Positions 56,474 to 64,000 of a stretch of 64,000 bases of DNA are shown here, piece by piece. Each line of letters opens with the position of its first letter. The first letter of the stretch is position 1. Made by a program: the position numbers and the translations under genes. Source of the stretch: an uncultured Granulosicoccaceae bacterium (GTDB lineage Bacteria; Pseudomonadota; Gammaproteobacteria; Granulosicoccales; Granulosicoccaceae); the NCBI GenBank assembly GCA_937951345.1, contig CALFCF010000068.1, positions 22,850 to 86,849 on the forward strand. Direction: 5' to 3'. A model generated the notes under the pieces. It worked only from the letters and a program-made list of their open reading frames with translations, was not told the origin of the DNA and made no database searches.

Positions 56474-58534
56474 ATGCCAGAGCTGCTCAAACAACGTAAA
56501 TCACTGCAGTTTCTTCTGCTGATTATCATCTTTGCGTTGCTGTGTCTGATCATACCGCAGAGCGATAATAACTGGCTCTGGCGACTACCACCTTTGCTCA
56601 AGGAATTACCGGGGATTATCAACGGATCAGTTGACTACCTGATGTTCGAGTGGTGGCCGATTGAAGTTTACGACGCTGAACTCGACGATTACGAACAGAA
56701 ACCACTGGTGCGTGAATTCACGCGCTCTGTTTCGAGCGTGATTCTTTTCATGATCGAGTTAATCCGCGAAATTCTACTGGGTGGCGTTAAAACTATCGTG
56801 GCTTTCACCAGTTGGGACTGGGCAACAGAAAACCAATGGGCTCGCTGGCCTGCGCTGCCCTGGACAGTTGTCACCGCTGGCGCGGCACTGCTTGGATACT
56901 CGCTTGGCGGTATTCGATTGGCACTACTGAGTGGTTTGTCCCTTATTTACATCGCCGTATTCGGTCAGTGGGAACCGTCAATGCAAACACTCTCGTTTGT
57001 TCTGATCGCAGCGCCGGTTTCAATTCTTCTCGGCCTTACATTTGGCGTATGGGCGTACAAAAGCCAAGTCGTTGAAAATGTGCTTAACCCGTTGTTGAAT
57101 ATTGCGCAGATCATGCCGCATTTCTGTTACCTGATTCCCGTCATGGTGTTCTACGGTATCGGCGATCATGCAGGGGCCATTGCTACGATAATTTTCGCCA
57201 CACCGCCGATGGTACGCCTGACATTACTGGGTCTGAAAAAAGTTGCTCCCGAAGTGGTTGAAGCGGGCTTGATGAACGGTTGCAACAATCGTCAGTTGCT
57301 AACACGCGTTCTAATCCCTACAGCGCGCCGCGACATATTAATCGGCGTTAATCAGGTCATTATGCAATGCCTGGCAATGGTAGTAATCGCCTCGTTGATC
57401 GGTGCTAAAGGGTTGGGCAATGAGCTGCTGATAGCATTGAACAGACTCCGTATTGGTCTGGCACTCGAGATCGGCGTGTGCATCGTTTTGATCGCGATAG
57501 TGCTCGATCGAATGTCGCTCGCCTGGGCTAATAAGCAAACCGACTATTTCTCCAGCCAGTCATTTACCGAAAGGCACAGAAACCTGCTTTGGTTTTTAGC
57601 GATCTTTGTGGTCGGAGTTGTACTTGCCTATGCGGGCAGGTTCATCTTCAAAGACGGGTTTAATTATTTATATTTGATTCCACACAACAAAGGTATCTCA
57701 ACCGCTGAATTCTGGCAGGCTGGAGTTGACTGGATATGGGATACTTTTTTCTACACGCTTAAAGGGTTTAACGAGTGGCTGATCACACAAGTGTTGATAC
57801 CCGTTAAAAACGCTTATCTGAGCATGCCTGTCGTTGCTACTTTTACATTAGCGATGGGTACAGGTTTTATCGTCGGTGGTGTGCGATCAGCCTTGATTGT
57901 GGGCGGCTTTTTACTATTTATCGCACTGACCGAATGGTGGGATCGTGCACTGATAACCTCTTATCTGGTGAGTGTCGCAGTGGTTATTTCAGGCACTATC
58001 GGTGTGATCGTTGGCACCTTGTGCGCTCAAAAGCAGTCAACGTCACGGTTCATACTGACGATGTGCGACACGTTTCAGACCTTCCCGTCGTTTATCTATC
58101 TGATCCCGGTAATGATGCTGTTCGGAGTGACGGATACGTCCGTTTTAATTGCGATAGTTGTCTACTCGACCATTCCTGCCACGCGATACACTGTTGAAGG
58201 ATTGCGCAGCGTACCCGCCTCATTGCACGATGCGGGCACGATGGCGGGTGTCAATCGCTGGCAGAGATTAAAGTCTATTGAATTGCCCATTTCTTTTCCG
58301 CATATGGCACTGGGTATAAATCAAACCGTGGTATTTGCTCTGTCAATGGTGATTATCGGTGCGTTGATCGGCACAGATGATCTCGGCCAATTGATTCTGA
58401 AATCCCTGTCTGACCGCGAAGGTGTTGGAAATGGTTTGGTTCTTGGCTTTTGTGTTGCCTTTATCGGTCTCGCGATTGATCAAATCCTGAGAACCTGGGC
58501 TAATCAGCGAAAACAAATGCTGGGTATGACCTGA
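56474..58534 (+). CDS. Double-length betaine/proline-type ABC transporter permease (ProW-ProW fusion)
   Basis: ATG at 56474 (MPELLKQRKSLQF) follows the ATPase gene by 19 bases. The 686-residue protein is about twice the normal ProW length. It carries two complete permease domains with two EAA loops: EVVEAGLMNGCNNRQLLTRVLIPTARRDILIGVNQ near residue 258 and SLHDAGTMAGVNRWQRLKSIELPISFPHMALGINQ near residue 580. Each domain has several membrane helices. A single chain could therefore form the whole channel pair. Similar fused permeases occur in some betaine and DMSP-type transporters. Confidence 0.9.
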   Translation: MPELLKQRKSLQFLLLIIIFALLCLIIPQSDNNWLWRLPPLLKELPGIINGSVDYLMFEWWPIEVYDAELDDYEQKPLVREFTRSVSSVILFMIELIREILLGGVKTIVAFTSWDWATENQWARWPALPWTVVTAGAALLGYSLGGIRLALLSGLSLIYIAVFGQWEPSMQTLSFVLIAAPVSILLGLTFGVWAYKSQVVENVLNPLLNIAQIMPHFCYLIPVMVFYGIGDHAGAIATIIFATPPMVRLTLLGLKKVAPEVVEAGLMNGCNNRQLLTRVLIPTARRDILIGVNQVIMQCLAMVVIASLIGAKGLGNELLIALNRLRIGLALEIGVCIVLIAIVLDRMSLAWANKQTDYFSSQSFTERHRNLLWFLAIFVVGVVLAYAGRFIFKDGFNYLYLIPHNKGISTAEFWQAGVDWIWDTFFYTLKGFNEWLITQVLIPVKNAYLSMPVVATFTLAMGTGFIVGGVRSALIVGGFLLFIALTEWWDRALITSYLVSVAVVISGTIGVIVGTLCAQKQSTSRFILTMCDTFQTFPSFIYLIPVMMLFGVTDTSVLIAIVVYSTIPATRYTVEGLRSVPASLHDAGTMAGVNRWQRLKSIELPISFPHMALGINQTVVFALSMVIIGALIGTDDLGQLILKSLSDREGVGNGLVLGFCVAFIGLAIDQILRTWANQRKQMLGMT

Positions 58535-58784
58535 CACGTCGCAGTGCGATCCATTGCTTGAAAGCCGGTCAACCTTTCTGCCTTGAGCCAATGAGTCAAC
58601 GAGTCAATGAACCAGACTGGTCAGCTGCCACTCACGGGCTTCTCAGCCCGCAACGCGATTGCATGCTTTCTTATCTGTTATAGTGTGCAACTGATTCAAT
58701 AACCGCACCGCCCTGTTAGAGCGGTATCAAAAGCGGGCGTCGTCAAAAACCATTTACTAAATTTACAAACTGAGGATATTTTTA

Positions 58785-59063
58785 ATGCCGCAGGCCAGTG
58801 CACGACACATACTCGTAGAAACCGAAGATCAGTGTAATCAGCTAGTGCAAGAACTCTCTAACGGTGGAGATTTCGCTGCGTTAGCATCCAGCCATTCCAA
58901 GTGTCCGTCTGGTCAGCAAGGTGGTGAACTGGGAAGCTTTGGCCCCGGTCAAATGGTCAAGGAATTCGATGAAGCCGTATTTAACGGTGAAGTCGGTGCC
59001 ATACAAGGCCCAATCAAGACCCAATTTGGTTATCACGTACTGCAGGTGACGGAACGTTCCTGA
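58785..59063 (+). CDS. ppiC: Parvulin-type peptidyl-prolyl isomerase (PpiC-like)
   Basis: This 92-residue protein is a single parvulin domain: ASARHILVETEDQCNQLVQEL, FAALASSHSKCPSGQQGGELGSFGPGQMVKEFDEAVF and GPIKTQFGYHVLQVTERS. It has no signal peptide, so it acts in the cytoplasm, as E. coli PpiC does. GAGGA lies before the ATG. A strong terminator follows, so it is monocistronic. Confidence 0.94.
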   Translation: MPQASARHILVETEDQCNQLVQELSNGGDFAALASSHSKCPSGQQGGELGSFGPGQMVKEFDEAVFNGEVGAIQGPIKTQFGYHVLQVTERS

Positions 59064-59072
59064 TTTTTAAAT

Positions 59073-59096
59073 AATCCCCCGCCTTTGCGGGGGATT
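59073..59096. terminator. Hairpin terminator between ppiC and dddP
   Basis: AATCCCCCGC and GCGGGGGATT form a 10-pair stem with a CTTT loop, 10 bp after the ppiC stop. TTTTT follows a few bases after the stem. It lies between convergent genes and may act on both. Confidence 0.85.
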
Positions 59097-59126
59097 ATCA
59101 GATTTTTCTCTAAACGGAAAAGAACT

Positions 59127-60470
59127 TTAAACACCCATCAACTGATCATCGAACGGATAACGCGTTAAGTTTTCATACCCGTCTTCGGTGATCAATACCT
59201 GATCTTCCAGTTTGATCGAGAAGGATCCATTCTCCGGGCTTACCAGCGCTTCAACACACAGCACCATACCCGGTTGCAGTTCATAGTCATACGCACCCTC
59301 GACCATATGATCGGGATAGGCGACCAACGGCCATTCATCGCATAAACCGACACCGTGCATCAAACAACCGTACTTCTGCTTTTGATATTCAGCATTCAGC
59401 ACGTGTGAATTTCGCGAAATTTCATCTATTTTCACACCGGGTTTCAACAGTTCCATATTAGTCATAATATGTTCGTGCCCGTGACGCATGGCCGCAACCA
59501 TGTCAGCCGGTGGCTTTTCATCACCAATCCACCAGCTGCGGCTGATGTCCACGCAGATGCCGTAACTTCCAACAAGGTCAGTATCAAAACTGACGATCTC
59601 GTTGTTCTGAATGATGCGTTGCCCGCACTCCTGAAACCACGGGTTTGTTCGGGGACCGGATGCCAGTAGACGGGTTTCAATCCATTCACCGCCGCGCCGT
59701 ATATTTTCAGCATGTAATACCGCCCAGACGTCATCTTCCGATACTTTTTGTTGCGGGATGGTCTCCCGCGCATACTTTTCCATCTCAAACACGGCTGTCT
59801 CGCACGCATGAGATGCACAACGCATTGCAAGAATTTCATCCGGCCCTTTGACCGAGCGGCATTTCTCGGTTAGCTCCTCCCCCGAAACAATATTGAAACC
59901 TTGCGCCTCCAATGCGCGCAATCCGTCGAGCATAATCTTGTCGACCGCCAGACGTTTGTTATTACCGCCATGTTCTTCAATCAGGATTCGAACCTCATTG
60001 GAAAACTTGTCAGCTGCAACGTCGACTTTGTCGCCACGATCAAAATAAAACAGATCCGCACCAGAGCGCTGCTCCCGCACCAGAGGGTTAAACGTCGACA
60101 GAAACGGGGAGTTTTTATAATCCCAGATCACCATATACCCGTCAGCGCATAACAACACCGCACGAAATGGATTGTGCGTATTCCACAATTGCATGTTCGT
60201 GCTATCGGTGGAATAGCGGATATTTAATGGATCAAACAGCAACAGTCCGCCGTACTCACGATCAACAATATGTTGGGTCAGGCGTTCCCATCGGTACCTG
60301 CGCATGGCGTGTAAATCAGGCAGTCTCAAACCAGCTTCTGCCCACTCCGAAAATGCGAGTCGCGTTGGACCGATTTCTATACGGTTGTCATCGTTCGGAG
60401 AACCATCCGCCAGCAAGTCTCCCCTACTCGGATCGATCTTGCGTGTTTCACTGTAGTGTTCAAAGGACAT
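59127..60470 (-). CDS. dddP: DMSP lyase DddP (M24 metallopeptidase-like)
   Basis: DddP cleaves dimethylsulfoniopropionate to acrylate and dimethyl sulfide, using a metal site built on an M24 peptidase fold. The whole sequence follows the DddP pattern: RKIDPSRGDLLADGSPNDDNRIEIGPTRLAFSEWA near the start, YGGLLLFDPLNIRYSTDSTNMQLWNTHNPFRA, and ENIRRGGEWIETRLLASGPRTNPWFQECG. Metal ligands are visible as FDTD (about residues 296 and 298), the later D in CVDIS, H in MHGVGLCDEWP, E in CVEALV and E in KLEDQVL. At 447 aa it has the usual length. It stands alone, between ppiC and the sarcosine oxidase genes. Confidence 0.93.
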   Translation of the reverse strand: MSFEHYSETRKIDPSRGDLLADGSPNDDNRIEIGPTRLAFSEWAEAGLRLPDLHAMRRYRWERLTQHIVDREYGGLLLFDPLNIRYSTDSTNMQLWNTHNPFRAVLLCADGYMVIWDYKNSPFLSTFNPLVREQRSGADLFYFDRGDKVDVAADKFSNEVRILIEEHGGNNKRLAVDKIMLDGLRALEAQGFNIVSGEELTEKCRSVKGPDEILAMRCASHACETAVFEMEKYARETIPQQKVSEDDVWAVLHAENIRRGGEWIETRLLASGPRTNPWFQECGQRIIQNNEIVSFDTDLVGSYGICVDISRSWWIGDEKPPADMVAAMRHGHEHIMTNMELLKPGVKIDEISRNSHVLNAEYQKQKYGCLMHGVGLCDEWPLVAYPDHMVEGAYDYELQPGMVLCVEALVSPENGSFSIKLEDQVLITEDGYENLTRYPFDDQLMGV

Positions 60471-61094
60471 ATATGTCTCCCGAAGCTAAAGCGCTGTCCG
60501 AGTTCGACAGCGTCGATCATAGGGTTCAATCGGCGTATGACGACGTCTCTGATACATCGCTGACACGAGACTGACACCGGCATCCGGGCGCATTTAACAG
60601 ACAGCCGACCCGTACGATTATTGTATTGCCAGATGATCGCACGTCAATCTGTCAAAAATCCGTGCATAGCGATGCTTTATCCGCAGGATGATGTCACAAA
60701 AATGGGCCACCCATGCTGATCAGGAGAGTATAGATCGGATGAAGAGGTCGAACGATCAGAACATTTCTGAACCAAATCATATCCACTTGACGTAACAGCT
60801 AATTAAACGTCGGTATCAGGTTATTGTATTGCTCACTGCCAAGCTGTCAGTTGCAGCGCTGGCGCGCTATAGTAGGGCATCATCAGACGCTACCCGGCGA
60901 CTTACCGGGTTCGCGATATGACTTGTAGACAGTGCCAACCGACAGTCGCGTTTTTGCTTGCCGGTTTTAATTTGCGCCACCTGAATTTCGCAAGAATGAG
61001 CGCACCGGGTTTTCGCGCCAGATGAGCGCGAATTCGACGACTTCCGGTTTCGTCAACTTCAAAACCTGTAAACCAGATTCTTAAGAGAACGCCC
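60471..61094. other. 624-bp intergenic region between dddP and soxB
   Basis: This is the divergent upstream region of dddP and the sox operon and must hold both promoters. I saw no gene, tRNA or clear hairpin. The sequence around 60770-60900 is moderately AT-rich and a plausible promoter site, without a firm match. Confidence 0.5.
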
Positions 61095-62360
61095 GTGTCA
61101 CGATATTCTGCCTGGAGTGTGTTCAAAAACGGACTGACCGGCCAAAAAGGCTGGGAGCGTGCGTGGCGTGATCCTGAGCCAAAGTCAGAGTACGACATTG
61201 TTATTGTCGGGGCAGGCTTACATGGACTGGCCACTGCCTACTACCTCAGCAAAAACCACGGCCTGAAAAATATCGCTGTCGTCGAGAAAGGTTGGCTCGG
61301 TGGTGGTAATGGCGGGCGTAACACCACGATCGTACGCTCCAACTACATGATGCCCGGCAACCGGGAATTCTATGAACATTCCCTGACCTTGTGGGAAGAG
61401 CTGAGTCACGAGTTGAACTACAACGTGATGTTTAGTCAGCGCTCACATGTCAGTCTGCTGCACAGCCCGGCAGCACGCGATGCCACTGCAAGGCGATACA
61501 ACACAATGCGACTGACCGGTTCAGATGGTGAATTGTGGTCACTCGAAAAACTTAAAAATACAATACCGCACCTGAATTACGACAACGCCCGTTTCCCAAT
61601 CATTGGTGCAGCAGTACAACCTCGCGCTGGTACTGCCCGACACGATGCCGTAGCCTGGGGTTATGCGCGCGCGGCAGACTCTCATGGTGTCGACATACTG
61701 CAAAATTGTGAGGTCACCGGAGTCACTCGCCAAGGCAGTCAGGTGAGCGCTATAGAAACTTCACGTGGCACGATCAAAGCGAAGAAGATCGGGTTTGCCG
61801 TCGCAGGCAACACCTCGCGTTTGTGGTCAATGGCAGATCTGGGCCACCTGCCGATTGAATCCCACAAGTTGCAGGCTTTTGTATCGGAACCACTGAAACC
61901 ACTGCTCGATCATGTGGTGGTGTTTGGTGTGGGTGGCGCACACTTTTATATATCGCAATCCGATAAAGGCGGCATGGTGTTCGGTGGTGACCTTGACTGG
62001 TACAAGTCCTATGCACAACGCGGCAACCTGCCCATCGTTCAGGATGTGGCCGAGTGCGCAACATCGATCATGCCCTGTCTCGGGCGTGTCAGGATGCTAC
62101 GCCACTGGTCCGGCGTTATGGATATGTCGATGGACGGATCTCCGTTTATCTGTAAAACACCAATCGACAATCTGTACCTGAATGCCGGCTGGAACTATGG
62201 CGGATTTAAGGCCAGCCCTGCATCAGGCTGGTACTTCGCGGACCTGATTGCAAACGACAGACCGGATCCGGTCATTGAGAACATGCACCTGCAACGGTTT
62301 GAACAAGGCATCATCATTGATGAACGGGGTGCAGGCCCTGATCCGAAGTTACACGGCTAA
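61095..62360 (+). CDS. soxB: Sarcosine oxidase subunit beta
   Basis: SoxB carries the FAD site of heterotetrameric sarcosine oxidase, which demethylates sarcosine to glycine. The FAD motif is IVIVGAGLHGLATAYYLSKNHGLKNIAVVEKGWLGGGNGGRNTTIVRSNYM, and the region WNYGGFKASPASGWYFADLIA closes the fold. The start is GTG at 61095, with AAGAGA upstream. The length of 421 aa is normal. It is followed by soxD and soxA in the usual order. Confidence 0.96.
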   Translation: MSRYSAWSVFKNGLTGQKGWERAWRDPEPKSEYDIVIVGAGLHGLATAYYLSKNHGLKNIAVVEKGWLGGGNGGRNTTIVRSNYMMPGNREFYEHSLTLWEELSHELNYNVMFSQRSHVSLLHSPAARDATARRYNTMRLTGSDGELWSLEKLKNTIPHLNYDNARFPIIGAAVQPRAGTARHDAVAWGYARAADSHGVDILQNCEVTGVTRQGSQVSAIETSRGTIKAKKIGFAVAGNTSRLWSMADLGHLPIESHKLQAFVSEPLKPLLDHVVVFGVGGAHFYISQSDKGGMVFGGDLDWYKSYAQRGNLPIVQDVAECATSIMPCLGRVRMLRHWSGVMDMSMDGSPFICKTPIDNLYLNAGWNYGGFKASPASGWYFADLIANDRPDPVIENMHLQRFEQGIIIDERGAGPDPKLHG

Positions 62361-62382
62361 GTTTCGATACGGCAATTCAGTC

Positions 62383-62667
62383 ATGCTAAGAATCCACTGT
62401 CCTTTTTGCGGCGAACGTGACCATAGCGAATTTTCCTACGGCGGTGATGCATCGATCGAGTATCCACCACTCGATGCGTCCGCCAAGCAATGGCACGACG
62501 CGGTTTTTTTGCGCGAAAATCCTCGTGGTGTTCAGCAGGAAACCTGGCATCACGTCAGTGGTTGCCGTATGTGGTTGATAGTTGAACGCGACACAATGAC
62601 CCACGAGATTCATTCAGTCAAAGCGGCGCACCCTGAATTGACAGGCATGCTTGAGGGTTCAACATGA
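62383..62667 (+). CDS. soxD: Sarcosine oxidase subunit delta
   Basis: The 94-residue zinc protein has the SoxD pattern MLRIHCPFCGERDHSEFSYGGDA, then the mid-section WHHVSGCRMWLIVERDTMTHEI. ATG at 62383 is chosen as the conserved start, 22 bp after soxB; longer readings overlap soxB. Cysteines in CPFCGE and H in DHSE fit zinc binding. Its stop overlaps the soxA start. Confidence 0.95.
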   Translation: MLRIHCPFCGERDHSEFSYGGDASIEYPPLDASAKQWHDAVFLRENPRGVQQETWHHVSGCRMWLIVERDTMTHEIHSVKAAHPELTGMLEGST

Positions 62668-64000
62668 CTGCTATTCGCTTATCAGAAGGCGGTCGGATAG
62701 ACCGTTCAAAAAGCCTGAACTTTAGCTGGGATGGCAAATCCATGCAGGGCTTTCAGGGCGATACGCTCGCCTCGGCGCTGTTGGCAAACGACGAACTGAT
62801 CCTGGCACGCAGTTTCAAATACCACCGTCCTCGCGGTGTGATGTCAGCCGGTGTTGAAGAATCCGGTGCGCTGGTAACTCTTGGCAGCGGCAACCGTCGC
62901 GATCCGAACATCAAAGCGACACAGCAGGAACTGTACGCGGGACTGGAAGCATACGGACAAAACGCCTGGCCCAATGTCAGAACCGATATGGGATCGGTAA
63001 ACAACCTCCTCGGACGCTTTTTTTCGGCTGGCTTCTACTACAAAACATTTATGGGTTTGCCGCCACTTGAGTGGGGCAAAGGCACTGGCCTGTGGATGCA
63101 ATACGAGAAGATCATTCGTAAGGCGGCTGGTCTTGGAACAGCCTCACGGGAGCCTGATCCCGATGTGTATGATCACGCACATGCCTTCTGCGATGTGCTG
63201 GTGGTCGGTGGTGGTCCTGCAGGTCTGGCCGCTGCAGCCAGTGCGGCCAAAGCCGGGCTTGACGTTCTACTTGTTGAGCAGGAAGGCAGCCTCGGCGGTG
63301 ACCTATTAAGTCAGCCAATACACAAACGTGATGCAGATGCTCAGCGTGACGAGCTAATAAAAGCTATTGAATCATCAGGTGTGCGTGTGATGTTGCGAAC
63401 ATCCGCCTTCGGTCTCTACGACTATGGCACTGCCGGTCTACTCGAACGCGTTACTGATCACGAACCACCCGGCACCTTGGCTCATCAGCCGCGGCAACGT
63501 TTCTGGACAGTGCGTGCACGACGAACCGTGTTGGCTACCGGCAGTTTTGAACGCACGATCGCGTTTGGTAACAATGACCGGCCAGGCACTATGTCGGCAG
63601 CCGCTGCACGCACCTATTTGAATCGATTCGGTGTCAGAACCGGTGACAATGTTGTTGTTGCCACTAACAACGATTCGGCTTACGACTGCGCATTTGATAT
63701 GCAATCAGCCGGCGCCCGGGTAACGCTCCTCGATGCGCGCACAGGCGTACAAGGAGCTATCGCCGACCGGATAGCTGATGCCGGAGTGGAAGTGAAGTTC
63801 GGTACGGCGCCACTAAACGCATCGGGCAGTAAACGCATCAGCTCGGTGACGGTTGCAAACGGCGCGCCTGGCAACTGGCGTAAGGGTGATGCAATTGAAA
63901 CCGATAACCTGCTGATCTCCGGTGGCTGGTCACCGGTGGTCAATTTGATATCCCATCGTGGTGTTAAACCCGTATGGGATACAGCCACTGCCTGCTTCAT
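62664..64000 (+). CDS. soxA: Sarcosine oxidase subunit alpha (5' part, runs off right edge)
   Basis: ATG at 62664 overlaps the soxD stop (ATGA). The first 445 codons translate to MTAIRLSEGGRID, then the Fer2-like opening (FSWDGKSMQGFQGDTLASALLANDELILARSFKYHRPRGV), and the NAD-binding motif DVLVVGGGPAGLAAAASAAKAGLDVLLVEQEGSLGGDL near residue 180. VLATGSFERTIAFGNNDRPG is the later conserved segment. The tetrahydrofolate-binding C-terminal half lies outside the window. This subunit transfers the methyl group to tetrahydrofolate. Confidence 0.95.
   Translation, partial: MTAIRLSEGGRIDRSKSLNFSWDGKSMQGFQGDTLASALLANDELILARSFKYHRPRGVMSAGVEESGALVTLGSGNRRDPNIKATQQELYAGLEAYGQNAWPNVRTDMGSVNNLLGRFFSAGFYYKTFMGLPPLEWGKGTGLWMQYEKIIRKAAGLGTASREPDPDVYDHAHAFCDVLVVGGGPAGLAAAASAAKAGLDVLLVEQEGSLGGDLLSQPIHKRDADAQRDELIKAIESSGVRVMLRTSAFGLYDYGTAGLLERVTDHEPPGTLAHQPRQRFWTVRARRTVLATGSFERTIAFGNNDRPGTMSAAAARTYLNRFGVRTGDNVVVATNNDSAYDCAFDMQSAGARVTLLDARTGVQGAIADRIADAGVEVKFGTAPLNASGSKRISSVTVANGAPGNWRKGDAIETDNLLISGGWSPVVNLISHRGVKPVWDTATACF

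Overview
The window looks like chromosomal DNA of a free-living, probably marine, heterotrophic gammaproteobacterium of moderate GC content. The evidence is a DMSP lyase (DddP), betaine-type osmolyte import, sarcosine oxidase, a non-pyrrolysine MttB protein, ovothiol synthase and the ssb/uvrA divergent pair. I cannot name the genus from sequence alone; a Granulosicoccus-like lineage would fit, but that is only an inference.

Layout. 1-5 kb: the 5' part of miaB (minus), then sulfate activation (cysD, cysNC) on the plus strand. The CysD protein carries a 299-residue N-terminal extension that looks like an inactivated IS630-family transposase. 5-8 kb: a cobalt-type nitrile hydratase operon (minus) and an aspartoacylase-like hydrolase (plus). 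7.9-8.8 kb: a stand-alone TNT-type NAD glycohydrolase toxin gene followed by a putative immunity gene. 9-15 kb: a small outer-membrane barrel, an ECF sigma/anti-sigma pair, a small IS5-like MITE, a DUF4399 protein, a GFA enzyme with a wHTH-TPR regulator, and a secreted cupin. 15-20.7 kb: BtpA-family protein plus phosphoribosyltransferase, divergent from a complete spermidine/putrescine-type ABC importer. 20.7-25.5 kb: a three-gene 2-oxoacid:acceptor oxidoreductase with a GltD-like flavoprotein. 25.6-28.4 kb: a DUF3299/ABC export set resembling Pseudomonas PA4064-PA4066. 28.6-37.7 kb: ovoA, an MttB-family methyltransferase, an Fe/2OG hydroxylase-like protein, an Ig-like secreted protein, ahcY and metK. 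38-45 kb: a lipoprotein, ssb, uvrA, and an orphan LuxR-type response regulator. 45.5-52.8 kb: a very long membrane-anchored coiled-coil protein ending in a helix-hairpin-helix domain, then panE-like, PfkB kinase, mscL and a VOC protein. 53-64 kb: a GST, a betaine/proline-type ABC importer with a double-length permease, a parvulin, dddP, and the soxBDA operon, which runs off the right edge.

Themes. Several genes fit together around sulfur and methyl-group metabolism: sulfate activation (cysDNC), SAM synthesis and SAH removal (metK, ahcY), ovothiol synthesis (ovoA), and import and breakdown of methylated osmolytes (betaine-type ABC importer, MttB, DddP, Sox).

The intergenic regions are unusually rich in short perfect or near-perfect tandem repeats (9-16 bp units, 2-5 copies), mostly just beyond gene ends. 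They also hold several MITE-like or inverted-repeat elements. No rRNA, tRNA or CRISPR array was recognised. The most unusual items are the transposase-CysD fusion with its own internal start and an upstream repeated motif, the solo TNT toxin/immunity pair, a terminator lying inside signal-peptide codons, and the 1,326-residue coiled-coil protein.
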